Shown here piece by piece: positions 12,921 to 25,127 of a stretch of 64,000 bases of DNA (the stretch's first letter is position 1; each line of letters opens with the position of its first letter). The notes beneath the pieces are model-generated. The model saw only the letters and a list, made by a program, of their open reading frames with translations. It had not been told where the DNA came from and did not search any database. The position numbers were made by a program, and so were the translations under genes. Source of the stretch: Begonia masoniana (taxonomy: Eukaryota > Streptophyta > Magnoliopsida > Cucurbitales > Begoniaceae); the NCBI GenBank assembly GCA_022432975.1, contig CM039503.1, forward strand, positions 54,248,466 to 54,312,465. Reading direction: 5' to 3'.

Positions 12921-15900
12921 CTAAATATACCTCAACCCACATAAGTATTGTTGTCTAGAAATAAGATACTGAGCTAGGGAATAAATAACTCCTAAGATAC
13001 CCAGTATCTTCACTTTAAGAACGTCAGCCATTATAATGGATGGCAGATTAAGTGGCATCGTCAGTAGAGTTGTTGAGTCCGTCTGCTTTGTGTAACTCCA
13101 CACATATCTGTTGAACAAGATGTGGCTTGGGAAAGTAAGAATGAGGAGGGCCAGGTTTTTAACAGCAAATATCCAATCTGGTCCTCCAATTTCAAGCCCC
13201 CACCCGGCATTTCCATACCAAGTATCTTCTCCTATGTTGTACAGGGCCATCAAGATCAAGTAAGCTGAGACGACAACCGTAACAGGAAAATATCTTTGCT
13301 TGTCTCCAAAGCCAGCCACAAAATCAGAGTCTTGATTGAGCAGCAGTAAAATGGGTGCTAGGAAAAAAATTGCACGGTTGGAACCACCAGTGATATTTAG
13401 ATTCAAGATTAGGCATATAGCAAAGCACATTACAGTAGCAACATTTCCAACTGCAGGCATCCATGCTCCCTCAGCAGCCATTCTCTTGATTATGAATGAT
13501 GATGCAGTAGAAGCTCGTCGCTGTTGCATAAATCTCATTCTGGAAGGAAACGTAACAGAGCTACTTTCACCAGATGAACTATGTCTAATTCCACCCCTTT
13601 CAAGAGTCTTTTCACTAATGAGTGAGGCAAGCTCAAACTTTATCTCCAAGGCAACTAGCATAAAGATAGCGGCATAGAGACCAAGGAGTGATGTTCTAGC
13701 TCCCTCAACAGCGAGTAGAGTAGTGATCATCTGCTCTTCCTCTCCCATATTCCTTAAACTATCATCTCCAATGATGTTTTTTAATCTGACTTGGCCCTCC
13801 AAAAGATAAGTCACAGGGAAGAGAGCAACAAGTAATGCAAATACCCATGGCAAAAGCTTTGTACTTGAAGCCGATGGAAAATGGGTGAAGACCACGAACA
13901 AAGAGGCGCAGACCATGGTGACAACTATAAGGATTTGAAGAATAGCAGACTGAAGGAAATATTCTGCAGATATAAAGATGCCAAGCGCAACACCCATGGC
14001 AATGGAGTAAAATGTTCTCAATTCAACAATGTATTTTATTGGGATAATGGACATAACGGCAGCAAGAGTGAGTAGGATAGCCATAATAAGAAGCCAAGAT
14101 GGCCATGTGGGCTTTGAAGACACAAAGCCATATATGGAAATGTCATCCGAAGTCTGACGAGAGGCTTTAATTAGATCAGAACGGTAAGCCCATGACAAGG
14201 GAATTGGTGGCTGCATCAAGATAAATAGCAAACCCGTGGCCACCACTAGGACTATGCATCTCTTAGCAGACTGCAAAACACTTTCTTATCAGCAAAGAGC
14301 AATATTACTTAGAAGGGAAAAAAATAATCTCCAGAAAAATCATGCATAAAAAGAACCAAAAAGAGACAGAAATTACACTAAACACACAGAATATTCATGG
14401 AATGCTACTAGAAATTGTACCACTAAAGAGTTTCTAAGTTTAATAGTGTTAACCAATGAAATCAAAAATAGCAGCAGAGGGAGATGTGCACACTTGCTGC
14501 GTTGCAACACTACCGATTCAATTTGAACTCTACGCAAACTGTAAATTTAGTCCAAACAATAGAGAAACAGTAGAAACTGACCAATAAATCATTTTCATGT
14601 TAGATCATATAAAATTATGCCATAGATAGAGAGTGCTTTCTCCCACACAGCATGCATTAATTTAAACAGATCCACTGCCACAACATTTGGACACATTCGT
14701 CAAGTTTTGGATCAGAAATCAATCTCCTATACACACATGACGAACGTGATGATTTAACAAGCCAAAACATGTTCCAACATACAAGGAAGTCATCTCCACT
14801 GACCCAATGATTCCCACTGACTAAAAGTTTTTTAATCACTTACCAAGCTTGCAGAATAATGATTTATAGATGAAGAAATCAATGGGGAAAAACCAATGGA
14901 TCAGAAATCAATCTCCTATACACACATGACGAACGTGATGATTTAACAAGCCAAAACATGTTCCAACATACAAGGAAGTCATCTCCACTGACCCAATGAT
15001 TCCCACTGACTAAAGTTTTTTAATCACTTACCAAGCTTGAAGAATAATGATTAATAGATGAAGAAATCAATGGGGAAAAACGAATAGAATAAAAGTACCA
15101 TGACATGTGAAAAATGGAGTGCAACTATGGGCACACAAGCCAACCCAGTTAGGAGAATACAGCAACCCAAAAGCAAACCATCTGATGGAGGCCTCCCATA
15201 CCCCCATTGAAGGGCTTCAAAAATAGTTTCTCGACAGAACCACACAGATAAAGCAACCACACCAGCATGTGTATAACCTTGCCAAGGTTTCATTTTTGCG
15301 GCTGATCTTGATTTATCCCTGCAAAGTCCAAAGGAAAAGTGGAAATGTCATCCGAGTAATAAAGATTAAGAGCTTAAAAGCTAAGACAAATCAGCAAACC
15401 AAGGAAAAAAAAGGATATATACTTGTAAAGAAGGACCGGAGGAGTAACAGCCAAAAGGAGAGCTGCTGACACCCATATAACAGATTTTGAAGAAATGAAA
15501 AGCATTGCCAGCTTTGAGGTATACAGGCAAGTCAGAATCCAAATGGCCTTTTGTCCAATTCGTTGATCAACTGATAATCGTCTCACCAGTGCCAAGCCCA
15601 CAAGTGTAGTAACAATAACCATGTAGCTTGGATACATTACATCATCCTCAAAACCATAATAATAAATGTTGGAGTAGCTAAAGAATCGATTCTCAATGTA
15701 GCACAGCAGCAATGTATGGACCACTAAACCAATCGAAGTCAAGTGAAATTTTGAAGGTAGAATTGCCAGACCAGGAACAACCATAGCAAGGACAACATCA
15801 GCAACAATTAATTTGCAGAAGGATTTCAAGGACATCCCAGCCAACCAAATATTTAGATCCCAAAAATTATGCATCACAAACCACATTACCATCAAACTCC

Positions 15901-17791
15901 CAAGAACAACAAAGGCAAAGTATGATGGTATACTCCTTTTTGTAAAAAATCTAGCCAGGTAAAAGCCAGCAACAGATGGCAGTGGAATGAACTGCAAAGT
16001 AAACCAGAAGAGAAAGGAATGTTAGTAAAATATTCAACCAGGAGGGGAAGAATACCAACAACTTTTACTTTTGAAAAATTCTAATGTAGCACGGAATGTG
16101 GAAAGATAGCGCAGCAACCCATCTCAGATAGATAAAAAAAACTTCAAAACCATAAATGTTTGTACGGTTAGCAACTTTATGTGAAATTGACACATGGGCT
16201 TCAACTCAACAAACTAGAGTATAATCTTTATGCACCATCAAGTTGCTATGCATTGATGCCATTTAACATGAACTAGAATTTAGCTAATCCACTTCTATAT
16301 AGTTGACCTTATTACAAGTAGAATTCTAAGGACGCAACAAGGTTAGAAATCGGAATTGATAAATCACATTATTAAATTTACGGAGCCTCTTTCAAGAAAA
16401 AGAAAACCTTTGCAAGCAATCGTTGAGAAGTTAAGGACTCCCCAACCATTTTCTCACACCCTCATAGCTCATTTGGTCAATAGAAAATCAGGTTCTAATT
16501 TCTCAAAAGCATAAACTCTAAGGAAAAGAAAAAAAAAATACATAATGAAATGTATTTATGCCTATTCTTTTGGAGGTTAATTGCTTACCGCAATGGGAAA
16601 GCCCACAACGATTGCTCCAGCAGCACTGACAATTACAGCCAAAGCAGTGAAAGCCAGAGAGCTAAAAGCATCGGAAATCATACCCATGGCATAAGCACCA
16701 GCTCCTGCTGCCCCTCCAAGCATTGTTGTGGTAACAAGAATATAATTCAAAGGGGGTGGCACCTGAATGTACCGCCCAAAAGAGTGAAAAATCACTCTGA
16801 CCTCCAAGCAGAATACTACAACCACCAAAGCAACAGCGCCATTCACCACACGAATACCTTGAAGTTGATTCTCATTTTTAGTCACCCACCAAAGAGCTCC
16901 CCTCGTTGACGCATAAAGTTGGAACAAAAATGGAATGAAGAATAGAAGAAACAAATCACAAACTGAAGCAGCGGAAGAAAATACCACCGAGTGGTGAGAC
17001 GCAATGTGGAAAAGCAGAGGAAAGAACAAAAGATTCAAGGTATGAAAACAACTTTCCAATGGACCAAGAATTAAGTTATCATCAGGAACTTCTCCACCAT
17101 GGTACTTAGCTTCCTGTTTGGTCTTAAACGAGGATACTCGAGGAATAGCATACAGCCAATAAAAAACGCAATTGAAAGCCATGAGATAGTAGGAGGCATT
17201 ATGCATACCAACAGCCGAAATAGTGGCCCAAGTGAAGAGAGCGGAAGCTGCGAAAGGCACGCAAGCGAATAGAAGGCGCTCGAGGGCAAGAACGATCGAA
17301 GGGTTTTCAATCTGAATCCACTTGAACTGAAGCGATGCCCAGACACCTATCAAGAAGTTGGTCTCGGCGCAGAGGAAAGCAGCGAGTAGCATGAGAGGGA
17401 TGGAATTGAAGGTAAGATTGAGAGGGGAGCTGAAGAAGAAGGCGATCTGGGCAAAGACGAGGGATAGCCAAACACCAAAGAAGGCGCCAGGTTTGAAGTT
17501 GAGGGAATCGAGGATATAAGCGATCATGAGGCCTAGGGTTAACGTCGCAATTACAGGCGTCCCTCCGAGGTCAAGAAGAAAAGCCGCAGAGGGAACCAAA
17601 GCAATGGAAACTCGAGCGTTGTGAACGAACGAAGAAGGTGAGAATCGTGAATTCTTGAGAGATCTAGAGGAAGAACCACCGTCCCCATTGAGGCTACTCG
17701 GAGAGCCGTAGCCGCCGGAGAAGGACGGCGCGCTCACAGAGGAGGAGACGTAAGGGCGAAAAGAACGAGATTGAAGCTCCGGCGGCATCAT
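12921..17791 (-). CDS. NEF1: NO EXINE FORMATION 1 (NEF1) membrane protein
   Basis: A 1113-residue polytopic membrane protein, close to the Arabidopsis NEF1 length (about 1123). In Arabidopsis NEF1 is needed for primexine deposition and pollen-wall patterning and is reported in plastid or endomembranes. Four exons, all in phase: 16589-17791, 15423-15991, 15099-15318 and 12921-14270; every junction is GT-AG. The N-terminus is Ser/Gly-rich and soluble, then many hydrophobic helices follow (LVPSAAFLLDLGG, LMLLAAFLCAETNFLIG, GAAGAGAYAMGMI, and others). A loop near the end of exon 4's first third is Ser-rich. Intron 3 carries a recent 189 bp tandem duplication. No enzymatic motif is visible. The TTG and internal ATG codons that appear to start separate frames are exon-internal. 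Confidence 0.92.
14709..15085. repeat. Tandem duplication of 189 bp in NEF1 intron 3
   Basis: Copy 1 (14709-14897) and copy 2 (14898-15085) are head-to-tail and differ at only about four places: one A lost in a short run, and single changes in GCAG/GAAG, TTTAT/TTAAT and CCAAT/CGAAT. The near identity implies a recent event. Each copy has a good 5' splice-like site on the coding strand (TTG-GTAAGTG). Confidence 0.95.
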
Positions 17792-17976
17792 TTTACGCCG
17801 CGAGATGGAAACAGTGAATTAAACGCCGGCGCTGAAGTGAAGCTCGAAAATGAACTGAAAGCAGGCAAGATTTGTCAATGGCTTCGCAAGGTTTGAAGAT
17901 CGGACAACGGTGACGTGTTCGGACGTATTACAACCGTCGGATCTCTCTCTCCTCCCACCTACAAACTTTCCCTTAT

Positions 17977-18077
17977 AATGGGCTTTTACAGGCCCAACGT
18001 TCTGGAAATGACTGTTGGATCCCTGTGGAAATTCATGAATCTTTCCCACAAAATGGGCTTTTACAGGCCCAACATGG
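17977..18077. promoter_or_regulatory. Repeated TGGGC/GGCCCA site II-like elements upstream of NEF1
   Basis: The near-palindrome TGGGCTTTTACAGGCCCA occurs twice, at about 17981 and 18056, within a 75 bp direct repeat 190-290 bases upstream of the NEF1 start. TGGGCC/GGCCCA is the site II motif used by TCP-type factors in plant promoters. Function here is inferred. Confidence 0.5.
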
Positions 18078-18334
18078 AAATTCATGACAACCCATACCTC
18101 TATTTTTTCGATTCAACGCTAAATTTATTTATTTTTAAATCTAAGAACTAATTTTAATTATTTATTGCTCGTTAATTGATTCAACTAATATCTTATTCTA
18201 ACGATAATTTAGGGTAGTATGTAAAATAAACCTTGTCGTTTACGATCAGGTAAAACTTATTTTTTTCGACGAAACAAACATCAGCGTTTGAATCGTGACC
18301 AATTTCACCCCTCAAGTTAATTTTTCCATAAAGT

Positions 18335-18522
18335 TTTGCATGTGCACAATGCATGTCTTTGTCTCCTCAAATTTAATCCAACTTTGCCCGAAATCAAACT
18401 CCTCCGCACTTCGCTGTATGTTCTCCTCTCCCCTCCCCCTTGTGAAGTGCCAGAAGTTCGATTTCTAGTGAAGTTGGATGGAATTCGGGAAGACACGAAG
18501 ACATGTGTTGTGCACATGCAAA
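18335..18522. other. Long imperfect hairpin (miRNA-precursor-like or MITE)
   Basis: The arm 18335-18412 (starting TTTGCATGTGCACAA) is about 80% complementary to 18444-18522 (ending TTGTGCACATGCAAA). The arms close on GCACTTC/GAAGTGC around a 31-base C/T-rich loop. Total length of about 188 nt fits a plant pri-miRNA foldback or a small inverted-repeat element. No known miRNA family is recognised in the arms. Confidence 0.7.
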
Positions 18523-18523
18523 C

Positions 18524-18796
18524 GATGCATTGGATGAGCGTCAAGTGGTGGATATTATCCCTCCAGGACCAGAACTTCTTATTTCAGAGGGCGAATCTAT
18601 CAAACTTGATCAACCATTAACTAGCAATCCTAATGTCGGTGGATTTGGTCAGAGGGAGGCGGAAATAGTACTTCAAGATCCATTACGTGTCCAAGGCCTT
18701 TTGTTCTTTTTTGCATCTATTATTTTAGCACGAATCTTTTTGGTTCTTAAAAAGAAACAATTTGAAAATGTTCAATTGTCCGAAATGAATTTTTAG
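18524..18796 (+). pseudogene. petA: Nuclear plastid insertion: 3' end of petA (cytochrome f)
   Basis: The open frame encodes the C-terminal roughly 90 residues of chloroplast cytochrome f: [40 protein letters not shown], then the membrane anchor and [10 protein letters not shown], ending in the native stop. Changes from the plastid protein I recall include LAS to FAS and AQIF to ARIF. There is no upstream haem-binding part, so this is a transferred fragment (NUPT) and not a working gene. It abuts the right arm of the hairpin at 18335-18522. Confidence 0.9.
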
Positions 18797-20326
18797 ATCG
18801 GTGGATTTATCAACATCATGTTCGTAAAAAGAACCAAATAGGAGGGATAAACTTAGTAACGGTTCTAACATTCAAGAGTGAAAGATTATATTATAAAATT
18901 AACATTATTTTTTTTCTAATAACACCGTCATATAAGCACTGCGTCCTTGGTAAAATTAGACAGTAGAATTATACCGAAACCTAACGCTATCTTTCTGTCT
19001 TCTCAGGGTCATTAATGAAGGTGTTGATCCCAGAACTGACTCTCCTCCATGCCAGGACATGTCCCTTCAATTATGGGAAAGTGTCTGAAAGCAAATGGAA
19101 AAATTCCAGAGAAGCCGAACCACCCCCGCCCTCATTCAATCGTTTTTGTCAATTCTGCAGGTGCGGAGAGCGAGAGCCGTTTGTGGTTTCTTGAAGCGGA
19201 GGAGGCAGCCATGGCCCATCCTGCACAGTCCTTTCGCTTTCCCTTGCGCCAACACAGTCAAAGGCCTTATCCGAAAGCAACGCTGCGAAAGTGAAATCAA
19301 CGTGAGAGATAGCAAGCTGGTATCTCAGTTCTGAAATCCGGTCGTGTGCAGAGATTCTGAATCAGAGACAGCTAAAACCCTTTGTCTTCTTCTCCAGCTA
19401 ACACGTGCGCCTTTGTTCTTTCCCTTCTCCACCCACCATTATTCGTTCCAAATCCTCTTCTTCTTCTTCCCGTTCAACTGTCATATAACCTTTTCAATAT
19501 GTGCAAACTTCCCCGACTATGGCAATCTTTAGACGTAAAGGCGATGACCGGAGGTGGCGAGAAGGGTAACAGCAACTGAGAATTATCAACTCTCTCTCTC
19601 TCTCTCCCCTCATTACACTAGTTGTCGACTGTTGCCTTTCTATTCTTTGGATCCCCCCTCCAATGTCGTGGCTGCACCATAGCCTTTTGCTTTTCCCTCT
19701 CTTTTCTTCCAAAACATTTTCGCCATTTTTTGTCCTTCGACTTTGTCAAGATGTAGACGTCATACTGTTTGATCCCCCCCACCATTGTTTCTCTGCATCC
19801 TAACTCTATCCCCGACCGGGATCAGAGACTCACGCTACTTCCAGATTACTGTGTCCATTTTCACTGCTGTTGTTTTCTACTTTGCATGTTCTACATTAAC
19901 TACTGCTTCGACTTTTGCCAGTCGCGGCTTTCTCTCCAAAAAAAAGAATATGAAACCCAAGTACATGAAAGCGACATTGAAATGACAGATCCATGACACA
20001 TCCTTTTCTTCCTCTGCTGGGCATCAAAATTCAATGAACAAGACCATCTTTTCTCCTCCTTTTCAGTTTGATTACGTGCGAAACTTTTTTAGTTATTGAC
20101 TTCTGACTGACCCATTTGTGGGTAAGTGTCTTATCGTTCATACAAATATTATAGCCGAATATAAGAAACTGGGTGTTCTTTATGAATGATTTACAGAAAC
20201 ACGTCTGATTACACTTGCAGAATACACAGTTGATGGGAGGAATTAAACGCCAAAGTAATGAAACAAGAGCTTCCACAATTAAAAATGGAAAAATAAAACA
20301 GAAATCGAACTTCCATCCATTTCATC
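18797..20326. other. Intergenic region
   Basis: No recognised gene. The open frames at 19049-19294 (81 codons, ATG) and 19095-19334 overlap and match no family I know. Downstream flank of the GH3 gene lies at the right. Confidence 0.5.
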
Positions 20327-22424
20327 TCATTCTGCGTTGTTGTTCATCTTGAATGGCTCCCAGAAGGGTATTTTTCTACTGAAGAATCTGCCGATCACCA
20401 TTGAATCCAGAATTCGAATGGCTTCTTCCGTATTAATACATCTAGGCGTCTTGTATTGATTCACAGAAGAACCTTGAGAGACGCAGAAATCCATGAGCAT
20501 GTCAAAAGCTCCATGTTTGACTACCCTTATCTCCAACGCTCCGATGGAATTATCCTTTCTCCTGCATCTCCTGTACACAGAATCCAAACATTCTTCAACC
20601 TTTGAGCAGCATTCTTCCATTACAGAACAGTCGATCTTCGGAACATCGTCGTTTTCCTTCATTTTCACCTCCCAAAAGAGTACGTAATGACCGGGGATGG
20701 AGGAGGTGTCTGGATAGCTAGTATACTCAGTTAAGAGAAGACCGAGGGACTCAATGAGTGGCGTCGCTTTGGTCACTGCGTTTAAAAGATCATCTTCGTT
20801 CGTCTTGTCTGTGTCGATGCTTAATACGACGTTTCTCCGGTGGATAAACCGGAACTGAGGAGCATTGTTGAAGAATCCGGTCGCCATCAGAATGTCGCCC
20901 ACTCTGTACCTGTATAAACCTGAGAGAAGAAGTACATTAATTACCAAAGCTAATCATTAATTAAACAAGAGATCTAAAAGAAGGCAAATTTATATCTTCA
21001 CCGGTGAAAGTTGTGACGACAAGCTCATAATAATGGCCAACTTTGACATCGGCGAGCTCAACCGGCTCCGGCGTTTCCTTGTGGTCCACTCCATTGCATA
21101 GTTCTTGATCACCATACTTGACCACGGGCAAGAACTCGAAGAAGGCCATGTTCGGGAGGAGAGTGTAAGAGACGTCAGATGGGTTACAAAGTGGGTTGAA
21201 ATTGATACCAAAATAGCACTCCGACGAAGCGTACATGGTGGAAACCAAAGGGAGCCTGCCGCTGTAGAATTCAAGCGTGGGAATATATTGAGCCATTGAC
21301 CCAGTAACAATAACCTCAATATACTTCGTTCTAGGCCAAATCCTTCTGATAATTCCCTCCCACGATTTCCCACAGAATTCAGACTGCACCAGATCGGCCA
21401 AATCTTCGTCGGGTTTATTCAGGATTAAAGACACAGCTTTTCTACAGCTAGGGTCGGTGATCCAATCACTGATATGACCAGTTCTGATATTGCTACACAA
21501 TTCTTGCCAGTAATCTTGCAAAAATTTGATAGCTCGGAGGAAAGCAGAAGCGAAAACTGCGCCCAACCGTAAAACTTCGTCTCTTTGAACTAACCCGCAG
21601 AGCAGTTGGCAGTACATACTCTGCTTGCTGTCCGGGCAAAGAATGGCTTCGTCTGGGCTGGTGTAAATATTGTACTTGTTGAAAGGTCTGTTGGTGAAGT
21701 TTTTGCTCTTGTAATAACTTGTTAGAACTGGCCTGGCTTTCAGACCGCAAGGAGTGGTGATTTCTGGCTTGATAAACAAAAGATACATTCCTTTTCCTTG
21801 GTCCAACCCATCTACATACCTGAAAATTTAAGAAATAGTTAAATACGATGATGCTCTTTCAGACAAACCCATCTGTCTCGGGTGCTGTTCCATTCGAACA
21901 TAAAATAAAAGATCTGAGAGAGAGAACTGATCTTGTCTTCTTACTTGTTCATCACTGGCCCGAGGAGGTTGTAGAAAAAGGTTTTCCTCTCTAAATCTTC
22001 TGCCGTTGACGGCATCATCTTCGGCTGCCCTCCTGACGTTCCCGAGCTGGGTGCATTAAGAGCAAACTGTTCTGAGTTCTGAGCGGAAAGATAATTTCTA
22101 CCCTAAAAATTAGAGTGAGGGTTCAGACCTTGTCAGAAGCTCGGTGATGGGTTGAGCCGAGATGATGTCCGATGGCTCTCCGTTTGCGATCCGCTCGATG
22201 TAATGCTTGATATCTTCGTAGTCAACGATGGGGATCTTCTTCTTAAACTCTTCCTTTGTAGCAGGCTGGCCATTAAGCAAGCTTTTCAAGTATTCAGTGT
22301 TGGCGTTTTTAGAAAGTATCTTCTCTATCACCTCCTCCTGTATTTCACGAGCGTTTTCCGTCAGATTTTGCAGAAGCTTCAGACCAGCTTCATTGTCGTT
22401 CGGATCGTAGCTCGGCGGCAACAT
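20327..22424 (-). CDS. GH3.17-type indole-3-acetic acid-amido synthetase
   Basis: A 602-residue cytosolic acyl-acid amido synthetase that adenylates indole-3-acetic acid and conjugates it to an amino acid, lowering free auxin. Exons 22129-22424, 21945-22046, 21002-21819 and 20327-20919 join in phase. All three adenylate-enzyme motifs are intact: SSGTSGG (residues 99-105), [11 protein letters not shown] and YRYRVGD. The N-terminus ([18 protein letters not shown]) and segments such as [19 protein letters not shown] and [19 protein letters not shown] match remembered AtGH3.17, the glutamate-conjugating member, better than GH3.1-GH3.6. Substrate choice is therefore inferred as IAA with Glu. Arabidopsis carries a GH3 cluster beside NEF1, fitting the neighbour here, although GH3.17 itself is elsewhere in that genome. 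Confidence 0.93.
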
Positions 22425-22706
22425 CTTCCGTCGAGAAAAGTTCTAACCCATGAGTCACGGTGATCGAAAAAAAAACAGAGAGAGCTATAAACATTAGAGA
22501 ATGACATCTTCTACGTACCTTTTCAACGTTACAAGAATCAAATTTCAGAGTTGCTAAACTTCATCACACGTCCTTACTTCATCTTCTTCACCAAAACTGT
22601 AGACTGTGCCATTCTCTCACCTCTTTCTCTCTCTAGAATCTGTGGCTGTGAAGGTGGTTCTGTTTCTGGGTAAGCTGATACAGCGGGCAGAGAGTGAAAC
22701 TGCTTT

Positions 22707-22716
22707 GGTTATATAA
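22707..22716 (-). promoter_or_regulatory. TATA box of the GH3 gene
   Basis: Minus-strand TATATAA-type sequence about 290 bp upstream of the start codon, followed downstream by a CT-rich leader. Only one AuxRE-like GAGACA (TGTCTC on the gene strand) is seen, at 23334-23339, some 910 bp upstream of the start. Confidence 0.5.
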
Positions 22717-22799
22717 GATATTCTCGATGGGATTTCGGGAAATGATAAACGATAATAATAATTTTTTTTAAAAAAAGTAAGAAATGTAAGAGGTGTATA

Positions 22800-25100
22800 G
22801 GGTAGGAGGTCCTACACACGTGGCCTTGTCCGGTAAGGTCAAGAGTGTTGGTCAAATCCTGCAAACCCTCTTTTAAAAATGCACCATAATTAGTAGCCTC
22901 TTAGTTTATTAACCTTTGTCTACACCCTAAACTAGGGTCAAATATTGTACTCGATTTCAACTTTAATATCCATCAAGCTACGATTGAATTTTGTGACTCA
23001 ATCTGTATTTATATAGTAACATAAAAACCCTAATTAATAGATTCGAGTTTAGTTCAATTTAAATGAAAACTGGGTTATCGAACTCTAACAATTCCTACTA
23101 CAAGTTTATTTTCAAAATTATTGTTTTGAGTGATTTCTGTCAATGATCTGACTGACCGATATCATTTTGCACTGTATTAATTTCTCTTAGTTGATTGAAT
23201 TATCGTGGTTAATTGTCACTCTTGCCAATCATATTATCGAGATTCTTGTTGATACACTTGAATATGAAATGAATAATAATATAAAAAAGACAAGAAACAA
23301 AGAAGAATAGTGAAGAGGAGGAGATTCCAACAAGAGACATCAAATTGGAAAAGGGGTCAAGCATATGATTTGAAATTGTACATCAATTGGAATGCACATG
23401 TAACACTTTCATATTTTTAAAAATTGTACATTTTTTTTTCCATTTCAAGTTCCTAGCACATTTAAAACAATGTCCTCTAAAGTTGTCTTTTGAAGGGGGG
23501 TAAGATCCTCTCACCATCAAGTATGTTTTGATTAATCAAAGCTATTATTAAGCCCATTTTGTCTTAATTGGCTCCAATCCCTACTATTGATTGAAGAATT
23601 TGGATTTCCAAGAAATGAAAACCATGGGACATATTAAGAACACAATCATTGTTTCAAATTACGAAAGAAAAAGTAAAAATAACTTTATTAAATTTTTTAT
23701 TGTTAGATTCAGTTTGATCCGAATTCTAATTAGAATAGACTAACCCTGATAAAAATCTAGTTTTGACTAGAATTAGGATTCCGGTTTAATATGCAAATAT
23801 ATGCTTGAATCGCGAAATTCATTGTATCTTGATTTCTAATTACTGATTTCTCTTCTATGCTCGTGATTTTTTTCCAAAAGGGTTTCTTGATATCTCTATT
23901 TTTTCGCTTTTATATTTTTTTTTTCCGATTATTAGTATTTGATTCTTAATAGTTATCCTAAATTCTACTTTCAACTGGTCTGAAAAGGTCTCGATATTAT
24001 AACAAAGTTATGAAAATTTTCATAAAAGTCTGTGATAGCAGCAGAAAGATCCGACTTATAGTGGTGCAGGGGCATAACGTTCACACTATAGACCTTATTT
24101 ATTTATATTTTGACTAATTGTTAGTATTAGAATTTTCGTTATTCGATAAAATTTCTACATAGGCGAATTTTTCTTTTTGTCTTTTTAATTCTTGTCGACT
24201 TCAACAGTATGAAAACTAAGCAAAAGCAATATACATTATGGGCATCATAAAATCCATAGCCACATGTAAATTTTAGGGTGTTTTCATGCAAGTTGTAATG
24301 GGGAAATATCTGACCCACCCCTCTTGGATATATTGAAGAATTAGAGGACAAGAAAGGTTACTACTAATGAAGGAGACTATTCTACTTCATGCCCTACACT
24401 CATCTTTCTAGGCTCCACACATCACCCTTAATATGAACACTCCAAATATTTCATTTTACTATGGAAAAAGTCGATATGGACACACAAAGGGATATATCAT
24501 TGAATTTTCATCTTTTTTTCATGTCGTTATAGTGTTAGGGTTTTGAACATTATTGTGCTATTAGATAAGGTATCGGCTCTACAAAAAGTGAAGACGATGA
24601 GTCTTGACAGATATCGTGTTGAATGGTCGTTTTGTTAGTATATGTAGCACTCACCATGTATTTGCTAGTATTATTCTTTTTATCATTGTACGGATGTACA
24701 TGTAAAAAAATCAAAGGTTTCTCTCATAGCGGTGTATATCTACACCCTTTATCGATTTTCTACATTTTCTTTCTTGGTATTAGAGCACATGATCTTATTA
24801 AGCACCACAACCGTGTTCGCTTAATTGATATTAAACATAATTGTTTTGATAATTAATATAATTAATTGTTATATTATTGTAAGTTATTTATGATTATTGA
24901 ATTAGATTGTAGTTTGTATATTTGTTTAAATGATTCACATGTTTCGGTTTTATTCACATTGAAAATACCCTTAAAAGTAAGTATTTGAATTTATTAACAT
25001 GTTTATTGAATCTTTACAAAAAAAAAAAAAAAAGGATAAAGTTATGATGTAGTACTCAATAAAAATTATTCGAAGTATTGAAAATCATTTAGTAGGGGCC
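22800..25100. other. AT-rich intergenic region
   Basis: About 2.3 kb with no gene recognised. Short frames at 24139-24351 (minus) and 24623-24856 (plus) lack any family features. Confidence 0.5.
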
Positions 25101-25127
25101 TTAAGATGAAGTAGATGTGATGCGAAC

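Noticed and set aside
18335..18522. A known plant miRNA in the hairpin
   Set aside because: No arm matches a conserved family sequence that I remember.
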